Part shown: in pieces, positions 16,309 through 26,182 of the stretch
Numbering within the stretch: position 1 is the first letter of the stretch
Layout of the letters: every line of letters begins with the position of its first letter
Source: an uncultured Acidobacteriaceae bacterium
GTDB taxonomy: Bacteria; Acidobacteriota; Terriglobia; Terriglobales; Acidobacteriaceae
Assembly (NCBI GenBank): GCA_903828675.1
Contig: CAIKND010000046.1
Span: 1 to 50,647 of the forward strand
Reading direction: 5' to 3'
Length of the DNA: 50,647 bases
The notes under the pieces: model-generated
Seen by the model: only the letters and a program-made list of their open reading frames with translations
Database searches by the model: none
What the model was told of the DNA's origin: nothing
Translations under genes and position numbers: made by a program

Positions 16309-16851
16309 ATGCAGGCTCAGACTCATCCACTCGAACCCTTCTTCCAACAGGCAGTCCGCAATAGCTACGAAGGCAGGCTAGGCCTGAACGATCCGGATGT
16401 GACCGGCTATGTGGCGCACATGCTTTGCGAGTTTTCCGATGCCGACAACCTATACAGGGTGCGCGACGAAGCAGGGCGGCCTATCAAAGAACTGACGGAG
16501 ATGATGCAGGCCTCGGACCCTGTGCATGGCACCGCGACTTCGTTCGATGCGGAGCGGGCGTTGCGGAAACACATTGGCGACTACGCGCTATTTGTCGCGG
16601 GCATGTATCCCGAAGCGATAGGATCTAGCCGGCGGCAGCGGAATCAGCAGCCGAGTCTCGGCGAGCTGATCCATGCGGGCAAGGAGAGCTACTTTATCGT
16701 GAGCCAGTTCAACCTGTTCGAGTATGAGCAAGAGGCCCCGATGTTTGCGCGGCTCTCGGACCGATTTGAGAAGTGCATTCTGGGGCTGACTCTGGTACGC
16801 GAGGAATTGGGTCGGCACCAGCCGTTGATGCTTCCGCGAAGGGTGAATTAG
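16309..16851 (+). CDS. Conserved hypothetical soluble protein
   Basis: 180 residues, no signal or membrane segment, mostly helical by appearance ('EPFFQQAVRNSYEGRLGLND', 'YVAHMLCEFSDADNLYRV', 'LRKHIGDYALFVAGMYPEAI'). I recognise the pattern as a lineage-typical uncharacterised protein but know no function. ATG 16309 is chosen for the AGGAGGT site 4-5 bases upstream; a TTG at 16291 would place that site inside the gene. The 283 bases before it (16026-16308) hold nothing I can name. Confidence 0.65.
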   Translation: MQAQTHPLEPFFQQAVRNSYEGRLGLNDPDVTGYVAHMLCEFSDADNLYRVRDEAGRPIKELTEMMQASDPVHGTATSFDAERALRKHIGDYALFVAGMYPEAIGSSRRQRNQQPSLGELIHAGKESYFIVSQFNLFEYEQEAPMFARLSDRFEKCILGLTLVREELGRHQPLMLPRRVN

Positions 16852-16873
16852 GGTCTGCTTGAGTTTGGTCTTT

Positions 16874-16906
16874 TCCCAGGTCCGAGAGTCCGGACCTGGG
16901 GCACCC
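16874..16906 (+). repeat. GGGGCACC-tailed palindromic element, copy 6
   Basis: CCCAGGTCCG..CGGACCTGGG hairpin, then GGCACCC. It lies between convergent genes. Relative to copy 4 the stem shows a paired change (TCTG/CAGA to TCCG/CGGA). Confidence 0.75.
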
Positions 16907-16923
16907 AAAGTTTGGTCAAGGGA

Positions 16924-17289
16924 TCATTCTGACCAGACGCCGAGGACATTTCCGGCACCGTCGGAGAAGTGGAAGCGACGCCCGCCGGGAAATGGAAATG
17001 TGGGCACAACTATGCTGCCGCCTGCCGCTACAATTGCGAGTTCCGTGACCTCGAGTTCTGAAGAGTAAAGCACGACAAGGGGCGCGGACTTGGGCAGAGC
17101 CGGCAGGGCTTCGCCGCGCGCAAAACCAATGGCGACGCCGGAACTGGCCGCGTTGGAATCGATGTAGTCCGGACCCCACTCTTTAAAAGTCCAACCGAAG
17201 ACGGTTGAGTAGAAGTTCTTGGTCTGCTCGATGCTGGTAGTGGTGAATTCGACGTAGGTGATCTTGTGGTGCTGCGCAGGATTGGCCAT
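16924..17289 (-). CDS. VOC (glyoxalase/bleomycin-resistance) superfamily protein
   Basis: 121 residues, the usual size for a two-module VOC protein. The start 'HHKITYVEFTTTSIEQTKNF' with 'YSTVFGWTFKEWG' and the end 'RRFHFSDGAGNVLGVWSE' fit the family's paired beta-alpha-beta-beta-beta repeats. A function (lyase, dioxygenase or ligand binding) cannot be read from it. GGGAG lies 8 bases before the ATG. It sits 89 bases downstream of hslU on the same strand. Confidence 0.82.
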   Translation of the reverse strand: MANPAQHHKITYVEFTTTSIEQTKNFYSTVFGWTFKEWGPDYIDSNAASSGVAIGFARGEALPALPKSAPLVVLYSSELEVTELAIVAAGGSIVVPTFPFPGGRRFHFSDGAGNVLGVWSE

Positions 17290-17378
17290 ATCACTTCTCC
17301 CTTTGCGTATTGCTGCATGGTTTGGAAGTTGAGGTTGCGCGGTCGAACCGCGTATCCGCGGCCGAAGGAACTCCTGTG

Positions 17379-18881
17379 CTAGAGAATGTACCGGCTCAAA
17401 TCCTGATCGCGGACGATGGATGCGACCATCTGCTTCACGTAGGCGTCGTCAATGAGGAAGACTTTCTCTATGCCGGAAGAGGTGGTGCGTTCCAGATAAG
17501 GGAGAGGCGTGGAGGACTCGCTCTTGATGGCCTCGGATAGCACTGCGGCGGCCTCTTCATCGGGGGCCTTGCGGGCTACGTCGGGGGCCAGAAAGCTGAC
17601 GTCTTCAAGCACGCGCTCCATGATGGTGTGGAGACGGCGCGCGCCGATGTTCTCAGTTTGCTCGTTGACCTTGAAGGCGAACTCGGCCATCTCGCGGAGG
17701 GCTTCGGGAGCAAATTCCAGACGGACGCCTTCAGTCTCTAGGAGCGCCGAGTATTGCTTGGTGAGCGAGGCTTTGGGTTCGGTGAGGATGCGAAGGAAAT
17801 CGTCGACGGTGAGCGACTGCAGCTCGACGCGGATGGGAAAGCGGCCCTGCAATTCGGGAATCAGGTCGCTGGGCTTGGAGACGTGAAATGCGCCGGCGGC
17901 GATGAAGAGAATGTGATCGGTGCGGACCATGCCGTAGCGGGTGTTGACGGTGGTTCCCTCAACGATGGGCAGGATATCGCGCTGGACGCCTTCGCGGGAG
18001 ACGTCGGGGCCGTGACCGCCCTCGCGGCCTGCGATTTTGTCGATTTCGTCGAGGAAGATGATGCCGTTTGACTCGACGCGCTCGACAGCGGCGCGGTTGA
18101 CCGAGTCCATATCAATGAGGCGGCCTTCTTCTTCCTGCACGAGGTAGTCGAAGGCATCGGCGACCTTCATTTTGCGCTTTTTGGAGCTGCCGCCAAAGAT
18201 GTTGGGAAGCATATCCTTGAGGTTCATTTCCATGTCCTCAAGGTTCTGATTGCTGATGATACCGAACTGCGGAGTGCCGCGGTCGCGCACGTCCAACTCG
18301 ACCATGCGATCGTCGAGCTTGCCCTCGCGGAACTGCTGGCGCATTTTTTCGCGTGAGCGCTGATAGCTCTCGGTGCCGGGCAGAACGAGCTGGCCTTCCT
18401 GTGCCGGAGGCGCTGCGGGCGGAGGAGGCAGCAGTACGTCGAGGAGACGCTCCTCGGCGTTAATTTCGGCGCGGTCTTCCACTTCTTCGAGGCGCTCTTC
18501 GCGCACCATGTCGATGGCGATTTCAACCAGGTCGCGGATCATTGACTCGACGTCGCGGCCCACGTAGCCAACCTCGGTGAACTTGGAAGCCTCGACTTTG
18601 AGGAAGGGCGAATTGGTGAGCTTGGCGAGGCGGCGCGCTATCTCCGTTTTGCCGACACCGGTAGGGCCGATCATGATGATGTTCTTGGGCATGATGTCGT
18701 CGGCAATGTCGGGGGGCAGCTTTTGGCGGCGCTGGCGGTTGCGGAGGGCGATGGCCACGGCACGCTTGGCGGCGCGCTGACCGACGACGTGCTTATCCAA
18801 CTCGGTGACGATTTCACGGGGAGTGAGCTCGTCGAGCGCGAGGTCTTGTTCTTCAGCGGAAGCGGGAAGATAAATGGCCAT
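17379..18881 (-). CDS. hslU: HslU, ATPase subunit of the HslVU protease
   Basis: 500 residues, longer than the usual 440-450. HslU is the AAA+ unfoldase that feeds proteins to HslV. The N-terminal '[17 protein letters not shown]' is conserved. Walker A GPTGVGKT is at 72-79; Walker B (IIFLDEID) is near 275. The pore motif GYVGRD and the C-terminal SRYIL, which docks into HslV, are present. The extra length is in the intermediate domain ([12 protein letters not shown], about 150-165) and in a charged insert before the C-terminus (about 430-470). It follows hslV by 29 bases and forms an operon with it. Confidence 0.96.
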   Translation of the reverse strand: MAIYLPASAEEQDLALDELTPREIVTELDKHVVGQRAAKRAVAIALRNRQRRQKLPPDIADDIMPKNIIMIGPTGVGKTEIARRLAKLTNSPFLKVEASKFTEVGYVGRDVESMIRDLVEIAIDMVREERLEEVEDRAEINAEERLLDVLLPPPPAAPPAQEGQLVLPGTESYQRSREKMRQQFREGKLDDRMVELDVRDRGTPQFGIISNQNLEDMEMNLKDMLPNIFGGSSKKRKMKVADAFDYLVQEEEGRLIDMDSVNRAAVERVESNGIIFLDEIDKIAGREGGHGPDVSREGVQRDILPIVEGTTVNTRYGMVRTDHILFIAAGAFHVSKPSDLIPELQGRFPIRVELQSLTVDDFLRILTEPKASLTKQYSALLETEGVRLEFAPEALREMAEFAFKVNEQTENIGARRLHTIMERVLEDVSFLAPDVARKAPDEEAAAVLSEAIKSESSTPLPYLERTTSSGIEKVFLIDDAYVKQMVASIVRDQDLSRYIL

Positions 18882-18910
18882 GAATTCAAGGGGCTGGCGG
18901 CGATTTTCCG

Positions 18911-19483
18911 CTAACCCTTCAACTCCTCGATAGTGACGTGATCGTTGGTGTAGATGCAGATTTCGCCGGCGATTTTCATGGCTTTCTCAGCGATTTCGCG
19001 GGCGGACAGATCAGTGTTTTCAATGAGCGCGCGGGCGGCGGCGGTGGCGTAACTTCCGCCGGAGCCGATGGCGGCGAGCGCCTCGTCGGGATCGATTACA
19101 TCGCCGGAACCCGAGATGAGGAAGGTCTGGCCCTGGTCGGCGACAAGCAGCAAAGCCTCAAGGTTGCGGAGCATCTTGTCCGTGCGCCAGTCCTTGGCAA
19201 GCTCGACGGCGGCGCGGTTGAGGTTGCCGGCGTACTGCTCGAGCTTGGACTCGAAACGCGCAAAGAGCGAGAAAGCGTCGGCGGTGGAGCCAGCGAAACC
19301 GGCGAGAATCTTGTCCTGATAGAGGCGGCGGATCTTTTTGGCCGAATGCTTGAGCACGTGGTCGCCCAAGGTGACCTGCCCGTCGGCGGCCATCACCACC
19401 TGGCCGTTGCGACGGACGCAAATAACGGTGGTGGAGCGAATCCGGGAACGTTTTACTGGGGCGCTGCTCTTCTCCGAGACCAC
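18911..19483 (-). CDS. hslV: HslV, proteolytic subunit of the HslVU protease
   Basis: 190 residues. HslV is a proteasome-like double-hexamer with an N-terminal threonine nucleophile. The mature start is [20 protein letters not shown], with the catalytic Thr at residue 18 of the chosen reading. A basic 17-residue leader ([16 protein letters not shown] after the initiator) would have to be removed; most bacterial HslV carry only the initiator Met. I chose GTG 19483 because GGAGG lies 6 bases upstream; a TTG at 19498 would put that site inside the gene. First gene of hslVU. Confidence 0.94.
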   Translation of the reverse strand: MVSEKSSAPVKRSRIRSTTVICVRRNGQVVMAADGQVTLGDHVLKHSAKKIRRLYQDKILAGFAGSTADAFSLFARFESKLEQYAGNLNRAAVELAKDWRTDKMLRNLEALLLVADQGQTFLISGSGDVIDPDEALAAIGSGGSYATAAARALIENTDLSAREIAEKAMKIAGEICIYTNDHVTIEELKG

Positions 19484-19600
19484 GAAAGACCTCCGCAAAC
19501 AAGGGCGGGCAGGCCGGGGCTTCTGCCGCCACGCAACCTAGAGTATAGGGCATTTACCCGCGGATTGAAGGTATGAACCGACCGTCGGCAACACTGAGAT

Positions 19601-19704
19601 TATTGATCCGGCAAGAAAACAGTGACATCGCATTCCCACCCATTTCCGCCAAAAGCGCGGAAATGGACGGGGCACCCACACAGTACTTAGTTGCCGGATC
19701 AATA
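19601..19704. mobile_element. MITE-like 104-bp element with 14-bp inverted ends
   Basis: TATTGATCCGGCAA (19601-19614) and its exact reverse complement (19691-19704) bound a 104-bp interval with no coding capacity. Inside lies palindromic element copy 7. The right end overlaps the stop codon of the minus-strand GT4 gene. A solo right-end-like copy is at 12606-12630. I see no clear target-site duplication. Confidence 0.5.
19634..19677 (+). repeat. GGGGCACC-tailed palindromic element, copy 7
   Basis: Stem CCATTTCCGC/GCGGAAATGG with a CAAAAGC-type loop, left flank TCCCACC, right tail GGGGCACCC. Nested in the 104-bp inverted-repeat element. Confidence 0.7.
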
Positions 19705-20967
19705 GCGAAGGGCCGCGATGGCGCGTTGCAGAACGACGCCGAGGCCTTGAGAGCGGTCGTAAAACTGGAACTGCGAGGCGGCGGTGGCGCGTTGGCACTC
19801 GTTGTAGACGCCTGCGTCAAGGGCAAGGCGGCGAATGGCATCGGCGAGGCTATCCGCGCTGTCGGCTTCAATTTTGATGGCGGCGCGGCCCAGAACCTCC
19901 CAGGCCGGGACAACGCTGCTGACAACCACAGGGCGGCCAGCGAGAACTGACTCGGCCGCGGTCATGGCCAGGCCCTCAACGAACCGAGAGGTGGTGGGCA
20001 CGACCATGACGTGGGCCCAGCCGAGCGTTTCCAGGGCCTTCTCCTCGTTGAGGAGGGAACCGGGCAGTTCCACAATGCCGCCCAGGTTTCGAGTGCGAAT
20101 CTGGCTTGCAACGGCTTCAGATGCCGTGCCGGACCCGACGATCTTCCAAATGAATTGGCCGGGGAGTTCCTTCTGCAGCCTTTCGGCGGCGGAGAGGATG
20201 AGAAAGACGCCTTTGAACTCCTCAATCCGGCCCATGAACAGCACCCGGAAAGGGCGGGCTGAGTGGTCTGAAACTGGCGGCACGCGGCTTAGAAATTCCT
20301 CGCGATACTGGGCGCGGCATTGATAGACGGGGCCTTTGGGGGTTCCGGCGAGCGCGCGAACCTGGCGCTCGCACTCGGGCGAAACGCAGACCGTGGCCGC
20401 GGCAACGTGGCGGAAGAACCAGCCATCCAGCGCAAAGATGAACTGGTCACTGCGCCGCATGGAGGGAAGGCCTGCGGGCCAAAGGGCGTTGTGCAGAACG
20501 GCGATGACCGGGATGCGGAAGAGAGAGAGAATGGACAGCACGATCCAGTGGGTGGTGCCTGAATCGGCAATGACGACAGTGGCCCGATTTCGCACCGCCT
20601 GGGCCACCATGGTGAGTCCATAAGAGAGGACACCGAGATGATGACGCAGACCGCCGGCGAAATATAGCGCGCTTTTGGGCCGGTTTTCGACGCGATGACG
20701 GCCGAGGGGAAGTGCGTCGCGCCGGGTGTGCCACGAGATAAGGTGCACTACAGCGCCGGAAGCGTCGCAGGCGTCAAGAAACTGGTGGGAGAAGGACATG
20801 GCAATCTGGAACGGCGGTTGTTTGCCCTGGAGCAGATCGCGATACTGACCGACGACATCGCCGGGGCCGGCGGCATAGAGAATCCGTGGCGGCGGGGCTT
20901 GAATGAGGTCGGGGCTGCCCGCGATGTCAGGATCCGGATTGGCGTTGGCGCGAGCCAGGAAAACCAT
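19699..20967 (-). CDS. Family 4 glycosyltransferase
   Basis: 422 residues. The GT-B fold C-terminal half is clear: 'FRVLFMGRIEEFKGVFLILS', 'WKIVGSGTAS' and the retaining-type EX7E motif in FVEGLAMTAAESVLAGRPVV. The N-terminal half (LYAAGPGDVVGQYRDLLQG; HNALWPAGLP) is the acceptor domain. It probably builds extracellular or surface polysaccharide; the donor is unknown. ATG 20967 has a GAGG 12 bases upstream. The last codons (CGC TAT TGA) run into the inverted repeat, so the C-terminus may have been set by the element's insertion. Confidence 0.85.
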   Translation of the reverse strand: MVFLARANANPDPDIAGSPDLIQAPPPRILYAAGPGDVVGQYRDLLQGKQPPFQIAMSFSHQFLDACDASGAVVHLISWHTRRDALPLGRHRVENRPKSALYFAGGLRHHLGVLSYGLTMVAQAVRNRATVVIADSGTTHWIVLSILSLFRIPVIAVLHNALWPAGLPSMRRSDQFIFALDGWFFRHVAAATVCVSPECERQVRALAGTPKGPVYQCRAQYREEFLSRVPPVSDHSARPFRVLFMGRIEEFKGVFLILSAAERLQKELPGQFIWKIVGSGTASEAVASQIRTRNLGGIVELPGSLLNEEKALETLGWAHVMVVPTTSRFVEGLAMTAAESVLAGRPVVVSSVVPAWEVLGRAAIKIEADSADSLADAIRRLALDAGVYNECQRATAASQFQFYDRSQGLGVVLQRAIAALRY

Positions 20968-21148
20968 GGTTGGTCAAGCCTCAAAGCTGCATTGGAAGTG
21001 AGCACTTTTATACTATTCCTGGGGCGGACTTTCCCACTTTGAACTGGCCCAGAACCAATTTCATGTAAACACATAGAACAGGCGCACAGCCTTCGATTCA
21101 CCTGCGTTATGCTCTAGATGGGACCACCTGGGGTCGGGCCCACCTCAA

Positions 21149-21625
21149 ATGAACCTTCTTAACGATGGTGATTGGCAGATTGCTGCCGGACTGGCCTTTA
21201 TTGCCATGCTGGGTGCGCTTGCGGTGTGGCTGATCATCCGCAAGCGGACGACGGCTGAGGAGTTGGAGCGAGCGCGACGGCGGTTCCTGGTTCAATCCGG
21301 GCGCCTGGTGGACGGAATGTTGCTCGACATTTGTGAAGTGAACGCCGAAGATGGGCGCACGCTGACCATGCTGCTTTTCAGCTATCGCATCGCGGGCGTG
21401 AACTACGAGTGCTCGCAGGACATAACCGATATGCGCGATGTGGTGGACGCGGCCCAGGTGCGCGTGGGGTTTCCCTGCACGGCGCGGTACCAGCCGGGCA
21501 ATTCGCAGAACAGCATTGTGGTGGCGGAGGGTTGGACCGGATTGCGGGCTGGGCTTCCGGTGCTGCGTGCGTTCGAGGATGCCGATCCGCTCGATTTCAG
21601 CCATCTGCGCCCGGGCCGGGGCTAA
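21149..21625 (+). CDS. Hypothetical single-pass membrane protein
   Basis: 158 residues. One N-terminal membrane segment (about 11-30, AAGLAFIAMLGALAVWLII) is followed by basic KRTTAEELERARRR, which places the soluble part in the cytoplasm. That part has a beta-rich look ('GRLVDGMLLDICEV', 'LLFSYRIAGVNYECSQDITD', 'VGFPCTARYQPGNSQNSIVV'), reminiscent of DUF3592-like domains. No function known to me. No ribosome site is obvious. It precedes the CDF transporter by 61 bases. Confidence 0.62.
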   Translation: MNLLNDGDWQIAAGLAFIAMLGALAVWLIIRKRTTAEELERARRRFLVQSGRLVDGMLLDICEVNAEDGRTLTMLLFSYRIAGVNYECSQDITDMRDVVDAAQVRVGFPCTARYQPGNSQNSIVVAEGWTGLRAGLPVLRAFEDADPLDFSHLRPGRG

Positions 21626-21686
21626 ACTCGGGCCCTGACTGACAATGGGGGTGTCGCGATCTGCCTCCCCCGGATACACTTCCCTT

Positions 21687-22643
21687 ATGCATGTGCACGC
21701 AGCGCCCACAGGCAAAGGCGCAAACAGGACAACTTCAGTACTGCGCTTTTCGCTGGCGGCCACGCTTGCTTATGTGGTGGTTACCTTGGTCGCGGGGTTG
21801 CGTGCTCACTCGCTGGCGCTGCTGTCGGAGTCCGGGCACAATGTATCGGATTTTCTGGCCCTGCTGCTGAGTTTTGCCGCGGTCTACTTCCAGTCGCGTC
21901 CTGCCGACCACTCGAGGACCTTCGGATACCAGCGAGCCGGCGTCCTGGCTGCTTTTATCAATGCAGGCACATTGATTCTGATCTCGCTGTGGATCGCCTT
22001 CGAAGCGGTTCACCGGCTTTCAAACCCTGTGATTGTGCAGCCAAAACTAATGATGATTGTCGCTGTGGCCGGAGTGGTGATGAACGGCTTGATTGCCGCA
22101 CTGCTGTGGGGTGTGGCGCGCGACGTGAATCTTCGCTCGGCGTTTCTGCACATGGCGGGCGACACGCTTTCGACGGCTGCCGTGATCGCCGGCGGCGCGG
22201 GAATTTTGCTTACAGGCCAAAACTGGATCGATCCAGTGCTTTCGCTGGTGATTGCGGCCCTTATTCTCTGGTCGAGCGTAGGCATAGTCCGCGAGACGCT
22301 GAATATTCTGCTGGAGGGCACGCCGAGGGGCGTATCGCTAACCCAGATCCGCTCGGGGATGGAAGAGGTGGAGGGCGTTGTGGACGTGCATGACCTGCAT
22401 GTGTGGAGCCTGGGCTCGCAGTCGCGCGCGCTGGCGTGCCACGTGACGATTGCCGATATTCCTCCTTCAGAGAGTGCATGCATCCTGGTGAAGCTCAACC
22501 ATGTGCTCCACGACCACTTTCACATCAGCCACACTACGATTCAGTTCGAGCATGTGGGATGTGGGGCGGTGGAGGGCTGCGTGGTTCCGATGGAAGAAAT
22601 GACCGGGGGCCACGAGCATGGCCACCATGGGCATGCGCATTAG
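21687..22643 (+). CDS. CDF-family divalent metal cation exporter (ZitB/CzcD type)
   Basis: 318 residues with six membrane segments. The transport-site HxxxD pairs are in helix 2 (SESGHNVSDFLAL) and helix 5 (HMAGDTLSTA). The cytoplasmic C-terminal domain (VVDVHDLHVWSLGSQSRALA) is present, followed by a His-rich tail (GGHEHGHHGHAH). The family exports Zn2+, and sometimes Co2+, Cd2+ or Ni2+, in exchange for protons. ATG 21687 is preceded by a TACACT box 6 bases upstream and no ribosome site; ATG 21645 would add 14 residues without family support. Confidence 0.88.
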   Translation: MHVHAAPTGKGANRTTSVLRFSLAATLAYVVVTLVAGLRAHSLALLSESGHNVSDFLALLLSFAAVYFQSRPADHSRTFGYQRAGVLAAFINAGTLILISLWIAFEAVHRLSNPVIVQPKLMMIVAVAGVVMNGLIAALLWGVARDVNLRSAFLHMAGDTLSTAAVIAGGAGILLTGQNWIDPVLSLVIAALILWSSVGIVRETLNILLEGTPRGVSLTQIRSGMEEVEGVVDVHDLHVWSLGSQSRALACHVTIADIPPSESACILVKLNHVLHDHFHISHTTIQFEHVGCGAVEGCVVPMEEMTGGHEHGHHGHAH

Positions 22644-22669
22644 TACCGCGACCGCGTGAATCTGTAACC

Positions 22670-22702
22670 TCCCGGGTCTCAAAAGCGAGACCTGGGGCAC
22701 CC
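22670..22702 (+). repeat. GGGGCACC-tailed palindromic element, copy 8
   Basis: GGTCTC/GAGACC stem with an AAAAGC loop, left flank TCCCG, right tail GGGGCACCC. It follows the CDF gene. Confidence 0.75.
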
Positions 22703-22772
22703 AAACCATCATGATCGAATTACACAATCACACGGTCATGGTACGAGCTCGAGTCTCAGGGGGTTCTCCAAC

Positions 22773-24923
22773 TTGAATTGCCGCCGCGCGATGGTCGCCG
22801 TTTTCAGCTTTGCATTGCTTTCAGCCGTGCCCGGATTTGCCCGGACAGGTTCACAGGATGCGAAAGATGTGGTGCCGCCGGTCCATCAACTTGAGGCCCT
22901 GGCAGGCGAGTACACCGATCCAGACGAGCCCGACACACCGCTGAGTTTTTATGTACGGGACGGCAAATTGGTTATCGAGTCAGAGCGCCGCCTGCCCAGA
23001 GAGCTAACGCCTGTTTCCGCGTTGGAGTTCAGCTTTGGCCATCCTGAGGTTATTTTCCGCTTTACCCTGGATGGAGCCGGGCGTGGAGAAACACTGACCT
23101 TCCCGAACGATCCGCAGGAACATGTACGCCGGCGCACGGGCCACCCCGTTCACCACATCTTTCACGACTACCAGCGCACGGAAGTGATGATTCCGATGCG
23201 CGACGGCGTGAAGCTGCATGCAGTGGTTTTGAAGCCGGCCGACATTGCTGCACCGCTGCCTTTCCTTATCCAGCGCACTCCTTACGGAGTGGATGGAACG
23301 GATCGAGCCGGGTTTTTCGGGAGCCGGCCGGAACTGGCGCGGGATGGCTACATCTATGCCTGCGAGGACATCCGCGGACGCTACAAGAGCGAGGGCGAGT
23401 TTGTGATGAGCCGCCCGCTTGCCGACCATAACGACCGGAAGGCTGTGGACGAGAGCACCGATACCTACGACACGGTGGCATGGCTGCTGACCAACGTGGC
23501 TGGCAACAACGGGCGCGTGGGTTTTGTGGGCACGAGCTATCCGGGGTTTCTGGCCATGATGGCCGGGATCGATCCGCATCCGGCGGTAAAGGCCATCTCG
23601 CCCCAAGCGCCCATGATCGACGTGTGGATGGGCGACGACTTCTTCCACAACGGCGCCTTTCGCCAGAGCTACGGTTACGACTACGTGCTCTCAATGGAGT
23701 CCAGCAAGGAAGACACCCGCGTCGAATACGGCAAGGACAAGAGCGGCAAGCCGGTGGATGGCTTCGATTACTTCCTGAAGCGAGGCTCCTTTGCAAAGGA
23801 CGTGAAAGAGTCCGGATCGAGGGTTTTGCCGACCTGGAAACTCTTTCTGGAGCACCCTGCCTATGACAGCTATTGGAGTTCGCGGGGCGTGGAGCACGCG
23901 CTGAATGAGGTGACGGTGCCGACTTTAACCGTCGGCGGCTATTACGACCAGGAAGATATGTACGGGCCGCAGGTTGAGTACTCGACGCTGGAGCCGCATG
24001 ACGCAAAGCATGAGAACTTTCTGGTGCTCGGGCCGTGGCGGCACGGGTACTGGTCTTCGTCGTCGCGGCACCTGGGCAACCTGGAGTTTGGCGAGCCTAT
24101 CGGGAAGGAATTCCGAAGCAATATTGAAGCGAAGTTCTTTGCACACTATTTGAAGGACGAGGGCCGATTCGACCTTGAGGACACAGCCAGCTACCAGACG
24201 GGTTCGAATACATGGAAGCGCTATGCGCAGTTTCCACCGGCGGAGTCGCGGCCGACCAGCTTGTATCTGCAGGGAAGTGGATTGCTGAGTTGGACGGGCT
24301 CGACAACTGAGGCGACGACCAGTTATTTGAGCGACCCGGCCAATCCGGTTCCTTACCGCCATCGGCCGATTCAGCCCACTTATTCGGATGGCTCCGCGTG
24401 GTTCAACTGGCTTACGGAAGATCAGCGCTTCGTTACCGAGCGGAAGGACGTGGCTGTTTGGAAGCTGCCGTCGCTCGCGAAAGACCTGACGGTCACCGGG
24501 GAGGTTGTCGCCGACATCTTTGCCGCAACGACAGGCACGGACAACGATATGGTGGTCAAGCTGATTGACCAGTATCCGGAGGACGATGCCGACCTGAAGA
24601 TGCGCGGCTACCAACTGATTACCAATGCCGAGATTTTCCGCGGGCGGTATCTGGACTCGCTGGTCAAGCCTCAGGCCTTGAAGCCGGGATCAGTACGCGA
24701 GTACAAGTTTTCACTGCACGATGTTGACCACGTCTTCAAGGCCGGGCACACAGTGGTGGTGGAGATTCAGAGCACGTGGTTTCCGCTTTACGACCGCAAT
24801 CCGCAGACCTTTGTGCCCAACATCATGAAGGCAAAGCCTGGGGAATACAAGCCGGCGACGATTACGATCTTTGCCGGTCCGGGGCATGAGTCGAGTCTGC
24901 AGGTACCGGTGATGGGGCGGTGA
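22773..24923 (+). CDS. Exported CocE/NonD-family hydrolase (peptidase S15 type)
   Basis: 716 residues. A Sec signal (about 1-23) is followed by a beta-rich DUF3471-like domain (about 38-112). The S15 alpha/beta hydrolase comes next: 'MRDGVKLHAVV' entry, nucleophile S255 in GTSYPGF, and the catalytic His probably in LGPWRHGYW. The C-terminal jelly-roll domain ends the protein. The family includes cocaine esterase, glutaryl-7-ACA acylase and X-Pro dipeptidyl-peptidases, so the substrate is an ester or amide of unknown type, cleaved in the periplasm. TTG 22773 is preferred because AGGGGG lies about 10 bases upstream; ATG 22791 would still leave a signal peptide. Confidence 0.86.
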   Translation: MNCRRAMVAVFSFALLSAVPGFARTGSQDAKDVVPPVHQLEALAGEYTDPDEPDTPLSFYVRDGKLVIESERRLPRELTPVSALEFSFGHPEVIFRFTLDGAGRGETLTFPNDPQEHVRRRTGHPVHHIFHDYQRTEVMIPMRDGVKLHAVVLKPADIAAPLPFLIQRTPYGVDGTDRAGFFGSRPELARDGYIYACEDIRGRYKSEGEFVMSRPLADHNDRKAVDESTDTYDTVAWLLTNVAGNNGRVGFVGTSYPGFLAMMAGIDPHPAVKAISPQAPMIDVWMGDDFFHNGAFRQSYGYDYVLSMESSKEDTRVEYGKDKSGKPVDGFDYFLKRGSFAKDVKESGSRVLPTWKLFLEHPAYDSYWSSRGVEHALNEVTVPTLTVGGYYDQEDMYGPQVEYSTLEPHDAKHENFLVLGPWRHGYWSSSSRHLGNLEFGEPIGKEFRSNIEAKFFAHYLKDEGRFDLEDTASYQTGSNTWKRYAQFPPAESRPTSLYLQGSGLLSWTGSTTEATTSYLSDPANPVPYRHRPIQPTYSDGSAWFNWLTEDQRFVTERKDVAVWKLPSLAKDLTVTGEVVADIFAATTGTDNDMVVKLIDQYPEDDADLKMRGYQLITNAEIFRGRYLDSLVKPQALKPGSVREYKFSLHDVDHVFKAGHTVVVEIQSTWFPLYDRNPQTFVPNIMKAKPGEYKPATITIFAGPGHESSLQVPVMGR

Positions 24924-25102
24924 GTTCGGGGCAAATGCCGCCCGACCCCATTTCGCGCTAAAATAGAAAGCGAAGTGACGCTCCATCAGCCCATCCCGGC
25001 CCTTCTCTAGCGGCGCCCGCCGCCAAATACTGCTTCTTGCCCATTTTTCCCATTTGCAATTGAATAGTCGAGAACTTCGCCCCACCGAGTGGAGGTTTTG
25101 CC

Positions 25103-26179
25103 GTGATTGATCGTTTGGAACAGATGGAACAGCGGTACGAGGAGCTCTCAGCGCAGCTCTCGTTGCCGGAGATTGTCAGCGACCGGGAGAAGTACCAGCA
25201 GGCTGGGAAGGCGCTGAGCGATCTGGAAACTCCGGTGATGAAGTTCCGCGAATTGAAAGAGGTTCGACAGGGGCTGGCCGAAGCGCGGGCGATGCTGGCC
25301 GAGAGCGACCCGGAACTGCGCGCGATGGCAGAAGAGGAAATTGCCTCGCTTGCCCCCCGCGAGCCGGCGCTGGAAGAAGAGATCAAAGTGCTGCTGCTGC
25401 CCAAGGATCCGAATGACGACAAGAACGTGATTCTTGAAATTCGAGCAGGGACGGGCGGGGACGAAGCGTCCCTGTTTGCCGCCGAGATCTTCCGCATGTA
25501 CACGCGGTTTGCCGAGCAGCACAAGTGGAAGGTAGAAGTGCTGTCGATGTCGGAGTCGGGCGTGGGCGGATACAAGGAAGTGATCGCCATTATCGAAGGC
25601 GACCGCGTCTACTCGCAGATGAAGTGGGAGAGCGGCGTCCATCGCGTGCAACGGGTTCCGGCAACGGAGACGCAAGGCCGAGTGCATACGTCGGCGGTGA
25701 CGGTGGCGGTGCTGCCCGAAGCCGAGGAAGTGGACGTAAGGATCGAAGCCAAGGACATCCGTATCGACACGTTCTGCTCGTCGGGTCCGGGCGGTCAGTC
25801 AGTGAATACCACCTATTCGGCGGTACGCATTACGCATATTCCCACCAACACGGTGGTGAGTTGCCAGGACGAGAAATCGCAGATCAAAAATCGCGAAAAG
25901 GGCATGCGCGTGCTGCGGTCGCGGCTTTACGAGCAAGAGATGGATAAGCAGAATGCCGAGTTGGCGAAGGAGCGGAAGCAGCAGGTGGGTACGGGCGATC
26001 GCAGCGAAAAGATCCGCACCTACAACTTCCCGCAGAACCGGCTGACCGACCACCGGATCGGGCTGACGCTGCACCAGTTGGACCTGGTCATGGAAGGGCG
26101 GCTGCAGCCGATTGTCGATGCACTTATCACGCACTACCAGGCCGAGCAGTTGAAGGCCGGCGCACCCCAGGCGGCCTGA
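25103..26179 (+). CDS. prfA: Peptide chain release factor 1
   Basis: 358 residues, normal length. RF1 recognises UAA and UAG and triggers peptide release on the ribosome. The GGQ motif is at residues 230-232 ([18 protein letters not shown]); the glutamine is the target of PrmC, encoded next. The start is GTG 25103 with GGAGG 7 bases upstream. The RF1-type tail ([20 protein letters not shown]) excludes RF2, which also usually needs a frameshift. It is followed after 3 bases by prmC. Confidence 0.97.
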   Translation: MIDRLEQMEQRYEELSAQLSLPEIVSDREKYQQAGKALSDLETPVMKFRELKEVRQGLAEARAMLAESDPELRAMAEEEIASLAPREPALEEEIKVLLLPKDPNDDKNVILEIRAGTGGDEASLFAAEIFRMYTRFAEQHKWKVEVLSMSESGVGGYKEVIAIIEGDRVYSQMKWESGVHRVQRVPATETQGRVHTSAVTVAVLPEAEEVDVRIEAKDIRIDTFCSSGPGGQSVNTTYSAVRITHIPTNTVVSCQDEKSQIKNREKGMRVLRSRLYEQEMDKQNAELAKERKQQVGTGDRSEKIRTYNFPQNRLTDHRIGLTLHQLDLVMEGRLQPIVDALITHYQAEQLKAGAPQAA

Positions 26180-26182
26180 CGC

